A model generated the notes under the pieces. It was not told where the DNA came from. It did not search any database and saw only the letters and a program-made list of their open reading frames with translations. Position numbers and translations under genes: made by a program. 64,000 bases of DNA from Bradyrhizobium retamae (GTDB lineage: Bacteria; Pseudomonadota; Alphaproteobacteria; Rhizobiales; Xanthobacteraceae): assembly GCF_001440415.1 (NCBI RefSeq), contig NZ_LLYA01000112.1:186001-250000 (forward strand). Direction: 5' to 3'. Positions 59,945 through 64,000 of this stretch are shown piece by piece (the first letter of the stretch is position 1; the number at the start of each line of letters is the position of its first letter).

Positions 59945-62900
59945 ATGGCGTCCTGGCGTGACGACAGGGTCAGGGCAACCCTGATCCGCGATGCAGCGGG
60001 AAGCGTTCAGCCGGGCAAGACCCCCCGGACTTTTGCCGAGCTTCTGTTCGGCCACACCAATAGCGAGGATCTCACCAGTTACGATGCCGCGTCCCTCGCC
60101 TTCCTGGCGGAAGAGGCTTGGGAGCATGTGCAGCAACGCGCGGCAGGCCGTGCCGATATCCGCGTCATCAATCCAATGATGCCGGACGGGCGCGAGATTT
60201 CCGTGCTCGAAGTTCTCAACGACAACATGCCCTTCCTCTTCGATTCGACTATGGCGGAACTCGCCGAGCAGGGCATCGAAGTCACACTGGTCGCCCATCC
60301 GATCATAGCCGTCGAGCGCGATGCGTACGGCAAGCTGCTGCGTTTCTATGGCGAAACACTGCCCGAAGGGTCAAAGGGCGAGCGCGAAAGCCTGATCCAT
60401 CTGCATATCGCCCGTCTCGACGCCGCTGACGACCGGCAGAAACTGATCGACGGCCTCACCCAGACGCTAAACGACGTGCGCGCTTGCGTGACCGACTGGC
60501 GAGCCATGCGCGCCCGCGTCGAAGGAGCGATCAAGACCTTGAGCTCCAATCCGCCGCCGCTGCCGATTGACGAGCTCGCCGAAGCCAACCAGTTCCTGCA
60601 ATGGCTGTGCGCCGACAATTTCACCTTCCTGGGCCTGCGCGAATATCGCTTCTCGCCCGACAGCGCTGCGTCGGACGAGATCGGCAGCGGCGAAGGTCTC
60701 GGCATCCTGCGTGATCCTGATGTGAGGGTGCTGCGCCGCGGCACCGAAATGGTGGTGATGACACAGGAAATCCGCGAGTTTATGCGCGAGCCGACACTCC
60801 TGATCGTTGTCAAGGCCAATGTCAGCAGCCGCGTCCATCGCCGCGTCCGGATGGACTACGTAGGCATCAAACTGTACACAGCGGACGGCCGGCTCGACGG
60901 CGAACTGCGCCTCGTCGGTCTGTTCACCTCGGGCGCCTATACTCGTTCGGTGCGACAAATCCCCTATGCCCGCCACAAGGTGGCGCAGGTGCTCGAGCGC
61001 GCCGGCTTCGATCCCAACAGCCATTCCGGAAAGGCACTGCTGCATATCCTCGAAGAATATCCGCGCGACGAGATCGTCCAGGTCGATATCGAGACGCTCT
61101 ATAATTTCGTCATGGAAATCCTGATGCTTTATGAGCGCCCTCGCTTGCGGGCGTTGGCACGAGCTGACAAGTTTGACCGCTTCGTCTCCATCCTCGTGTT
61201 CATTCCGCGCGAGAAGTATGACACCGACGTACGGACGCGTGTCGCCGCCTTCCTGGCCCAGGTATACAAGGGGACCTTGGCAGCCTCCTACGTGTCCTTC
61301 CCCGAAGGTCCGCTTGCGCGCGTCCACTACATCATCGGGCGCTATGAAGGCAAAACGCCCGTCGTCGAGCGCGCCACGCTTGAAAGCGGGATCAGCGCAA
61401 TCATCGCAACATGGGGCGACAAGCTGAAAGCCGCGCTTGCGACCACCACTGACGGCATGCGGGCTCGCCTGCTCGCCAACCGTTATGCCCGGGCCTTTAC
61501 CGGCGGCTATACGGAGATCTTCGACGCCTCACAGGCCATCACTGACATCGCCACTATCGAAAAGCTCAACGCCGCTCGTCCCGTGGCGCTTTCGGTCTAC
61601 CGCATCGACGGCGATGATCCGACGCGTTTCGGCCTTAAGGTCTTTTCGCGCGGCACGCCGCTATCACTGTCCTATCGCGTCCCGGTCATCGAAAATCACG
61701 GCCTGCGCGTCGTCAACGAGCGCACCTACCAGATTACGCCCAGCGCCACGCCTATACCCGCACCGGTTTGGCTACACGACATGACGATCGAGGCCAATGA
61801 CGGCAAGCCGATCGTTATTACCGAGGAATTCGGCCGTCGCCTGGAAGCCTCGATCATGGCGGTGGTGGGCGATCGCGCCGAATCCGACGGATACAACGCC
61901 CTTATCCTGCGCACGCGCTTGAGCTGGCGCGAAGTTTCGGCCATCCGCGCGCTCTCCCACTACCTGCACCAGATCCGCGCTCCGTTCAGCCAGGACTATA
62001 TGTGGGGGACGTTGCGCAAGAACAGCGCAATCACTACCAGCATCGTCGCGCTGTTCCAGGCTCGCTTCGACCCGCGGCTCGCCGCCACCAATGCCGAGCG
62101 CTCGGCGCGGGAGACGGCTCTCCTCGCCGAGATTGAGGAGCTGCTCAAATCCGTCGCCTTGTTAGACGAAGACCGCATTCTGCGCCGCTTCACCAATCTG
62201 GTGCAGGCCATCGTCCGCACCAATCTGTGGCAAATTGGTCAGGACGGACATCCGCGCCCGGTGATTTCCTTCAAGTTCGACGCCCGCAAAATCGATGACC
62301 TGCCGGCTCCGCGACCGCTGCACGAGATCTTTGTCTATTCGCCGCGTCTCGAAGGTATCCATCTACGTTTCGGCAGGGTCGCGCGCGGCGGCCTGCGCTG
62401 GTCCGACCGGCCGCAGGATTTCCGCACCGAGATCCTCGGCCTTGTCAAGGCACAGCAGGTCAAGAACGCCGTCATCGTGCCGGTCGGAGCTAAGGGCGGC
62501 TTCGTGCCCAAGCGCCTGCCGCCGCCCTCCAATCGTGAGGCCTGGATGGCGGAAGGCACCGAAGCCTATCGCATCTTCGTTCGCTCGCTGCTCGAACTTA
62601 CCGACAATCTCGATGGCGATGCGATCGTGCCGCCCGACGACACTGTGCGGCACGACGAGGATGATCCGTATCTCGTCGTCGCGGCCGACAAGGGCACGGC
62701 GACTTTCTCCGACACCGCCAACGCGATCTCAGTCGAGAAGGGCCATTGGCTCGGTGACGCTTTCGCCTCCGGCGGCAGCCAAGGTTATGACCATAAGAAG
62801 ATGGGCATCACCGCGCGCGGTGCGTGGGAAGCAGTCAAGCGCCATTTCCGCGAGCTCGGCACCGATATCCAGACCATACCCTTCACCGTTGCAGGTGTCG

Positions 62901-64000
62901 GCGATATGTCCGGCGACGTCTTCGGCAATGGCATGCTGCTTTCGCCGGCGACCAGGCTAGTGGCAGCCTTCGACCACCGGGACATCTTCATCGATCCCTC
63001 GCCCGACCCTGCCATCAGCCACGCCGAGCGCCTGCGCTTGTTCCACATGCCGCGGTCGAGCTGGCAGGACTACAACAAATCGCTGATCTCGCAGGGCGGC
63101 GGCGTGTTCTCGCGTTCACTCAAGGCAATTCCACTCGCACCGGAGGTGCGGGCCCTGCTTGATCTCGACAAGACGCAAGCCACGCCTTTCGAGGTGATGA
63201 CGGCGATACTGAAGGCACGGGTCGACCTGCTCTGGTTTGGCGGCATCGGCACCTACATCCGCGCGTCGATCGAAAGCGACGATCAGGTGGGCGATCGCGC
63301 CAATGATCCGATCCGTGTCACCGGCTCTAATGTCCGCGCCCGGGTGATCGGCGAAGGTGCCAATCTCGGCGCGACCCAGCGCGGCCGCATCGAAATGGCG
63401 CAGAGAGGCGTCAAACTCAACACCGATGCCATCGACAATTCGGCGGGAGTGAACACTTCCGACGTCGAGGTCAATATCAAGATTGCGCTGGCGCGTCCCG
63501 AACGCGAGGGACGCCTCAGTTCGAGTGACCGCAACAGCCTGCTTGCCGCGATGACCGACGAGGTCGGCACGCTGGTGCTTCGCAACAATTACCTTCAGTC
63601 GCTGGCGTTGTCGCTAGCCGAACGCAAGGGCGTGGCCGACAATGGCTTCCTTGCTCGCCTGATGCAAGCGCTCGAGCGGAGGGCCCTCCTCGACCGCGCC
63701 GTTGAGTTCCTGCCGGACGACGTCGCGATCGCCGCGCGCACTCAGCGCGGCCAACCCTTTACGCGGCCGGAACTCGCCGTCCTGCTCGCCTACGCCAAGC
63801 TTACACTTTACGATGATCTGCTCGTCACAAGCGTGCCGGACGACCCTTATCTCATCGGCGAATTGTCAACATATTTCCCGCACGAGATTCGAGACAAGTT
63901 TCCCGATTCCATGAAACACCATCGTCTGCGCCGGGAGATCATCTCCACCAATCTTGCCAATGCCGTAATCAATCGGGGCGGCCCGACCTGCATCGGCCGC
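59945..64000 (+). CDS. NAD-specific glutamate dehydrogenase, large type (C-terminus beyond window)
   Basis: Oxidatively deaminates glutamate to 2-oxoglutarate. 1352 codons are open to the window edge; the family has about 1600 residues. The N-terminal ACT-like regulatory region (VINPMMPDGREISVLEVLND, FLFDSTMAELAEQGIEV) and a long middle domain precede the catalytic core: HLRFGRVARGGLRWSDRPQD near residue 800, VKNAVIVPVGAKGGFVPKRL with active Lys, TVAGVGDMSGDVFGNGML, and the NAD region WFGGIGTYIRAS and VIGEGANLGATQRGRIEMA. GGAGG lies five bases before the ATG at 59945; in-frame ATGs at 59921 and 59933 have poorer sites. It stands alone after the RND module. Confidence 0.95.
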   Translation, partial: MASWRDDRVRATLIRDAAGSVQPGKTPRTFAELLFGHTNSEDLTSYDAASLAFLAEEAWEHVQQRAAGRADIRVINPMMPDGREISVLEVLNDNMPFLFDSTMAELAEQGIEVTLVAHPIIAVERDAYGKLLRFYGETLPEGSKGERESLIHLHIARLDAADDRQKLIDGLTQTLNDVRACVTDWRAMRARVEGAIKTLSSNPPPLPIDELAEANQFLQWLCADNFTFLGLREYRFSPDSAASDEIGSGEGLGILRDPDVRVLRRGTEMVVMTQEIREFMREPTLLIVVKANVSSRVHRRVRMDYVGIKLYTADGRLDGELRLVGLFTSGAYTRSVRQIPYARHKVAQVLERAGFDPNSHSGKALLHILEEYPRDEIVQVDIETLYNFVMEILMLYERPRLRALARADKFDRFVSILVFIPREKYDTDVRTRVAAFLAQVYKGTLAASYVSFPEGPLARVHYIIGRYEGKTPVVERATLESGISAIIATWGDKLKAALATTTDGMRARLLANRYARAFTGGYTEIFDASQAITDIATIEKLNAARPVALSVYRIDGDDPTRFGLKVFSRGTPLSLSYRVPVIENHGLRVVNERTYQITPSATPIPAPVWLHDMTIEANDGKPIVITEEFGRRLEASIMAVVGDRAESDGYNALILRTRLSWREVSAIRALSHYLHQIRAPFSQDYMWGTLRKNSAITTSIVALFQARFDPRLAATNAERSARETALLAEIEELLKSVALLDEDRILRRFTNLVQAIVRTNLWQIGQDGHPRPVISFKFDARKIDDLPAPRPLHEIFVYSPRLEGIHLRFGRVARGGLRWSDRPQDFRTEILGLVKAQQVKNAVIVPVGAKGGFVPKRLPPPSNREAWMAEGTEAYRIFVRSLLELTDNLDGDAIVPPDDTVRHDEDDPYLVVAADKGTATFSDTANAISVEKGHWLGDAFASGGSQGYDHKKMGITARGAWEAVKRHFRELGTDIQTIPFTVAGVGDMSGDVFGNGMLLSPATRLVAAFDHRDIFIDPSPDPAISHAERLRLFHMPRSSWQDYNKSLISQGGGVFSRSLKAIPLAPEVRALLDLDKTQATPFEVMTAILKARVDLLWFGGIGTYIRASIESDDQVGDRANDPIRVTGSNVRARVIGEGANLGATQRGRIEMAQRGVKLNTDAIDNSAGVNTSDVEVNIKIALARPEREGRLSSSDRNSLLAAMTDEVGTLVLRNNYLQSLALSLAERKGVADNGFLARLMQALERRALLDRAVEFLPDDVAIAARTQRGQPFTRPELAVLLAYAKLTLYDDLLVTSVPDDPYLIGELSTYFPHEIRDKFPDSMKHHRLRREIISTNLANAVINRGGPTCIGR

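Noticed and set aside
59604..59984. 126-codon plus-strand frame before the glutamate dehydrogenase
   Set aside because: It is in another frame from the dehydrogenase, overlaps its start and shows no family features.
1..64000. CRISPR arrays, intact tRNA or rRNA genes, insertion sequences, prophage genes
   Set aside because: I looked for regular short repeats, complete cloverleaf sequences, transposase or integrase motifs and phage genes and saw none; only the tRNA 3' half and short dispersed repeats are present.

Overview
The window reads as chromosomal DNA of a GC-rich alphaproteobacterium, most likely Bradyrhizobium or a close relative. The evidence is the gene families (many CoA-transferases, acyl-CoA dehydrogenases and enoyl-CoA hydratases, an RpoH paralogue, a very large NAD-glutamate dehydrogenase, small secreted proteins of a kind seen in Bradyrhizobium) and the intergenic palindromes of a REP-like kind. 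No intact tRNA, rRNA, insertion sequence, phage or CRISPR array was seen.

Layout. 1-2777 (leftward): enoyl-CoA hydratase (cut by the window edge), an SDR dehydrogenase, two intergenic palindromes and a class III CoA-transferase. 2888-6176 (rightward): a probable 2-keto-3-deoxy-L-arabonate dehydratase, a YihY membrane protein, small proteins and a DUF3750 protein. 6201-8998 (leftward): a phospholipase D/VTT fusion overlapping an EEP-family phosphodiesterase. 9152-16480: a small conserved protein, a LuxR-type regulator with a degenerate receiver, a thiolase, an RpoH-type sigma factor, a frameshifted secreted protein and a two-component pair. 16907-25399: three small secreted proteins, an RND adaptor/permease pair and an MHYT-PAS hybrid kinase. 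25504-27461 is a decayed patch: a 3' half of a tRNA, a LysR gene lacking the middle of its effector domain, repeat fragments on both sides of it, and a frameshifted ATC-hydrolase-family gene. It is followed by a class III cyclase.

28882-44634 is the most distinctive region: 14 catabolic or regulatory genes in several transcription units. They include two acyl-CoA ligases, two acyl-CoA dehydrogenases, a hydratase, a thiolase, a flavin oxidoreductase, two unusual SDR paralogues with Phe at the catalytic Tyr position, a GST, a DsbA/HCCA-isomerase-like protein, a CoA-transferase, a lone solute-binding protein and an HxlR-family regulator. Three near-identical palindromes, GTTC-N7-GAAC, lie between the divergent units and upstream of the binding-protein gene. 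Each sits in the spacer between a TTGAC-type -35 and a -10-like hexamer of a leftward promoter. The 4-7-4 geometry is that known for HxlR/DUF24 (YodB-type) regulators, so I infer one HxlR-controlled regulon for import, CoA activation and beta-oxidation-like breakdown of an unidentified organic acid, possibly aromatic or alicyclic.

45209-53919 (leftward) is a compact pentose operon: LacI regulator, xylulokinase, xylose isomerase, an ABC importer (ATPase, permease, binding protein), an aldo/keto reductase and a lactonase-type amidohydrolase. It combines the isomerase route with two enzymes typical of oxidative sugar routes. 54050-59311 is a TetR-regulated RND efflux module with a palindromic operator ending at the adaptor's ribosome-binding site. 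59945-64000 is the first 1352 codons of an NAD-specific glutamate dehydrogenase.
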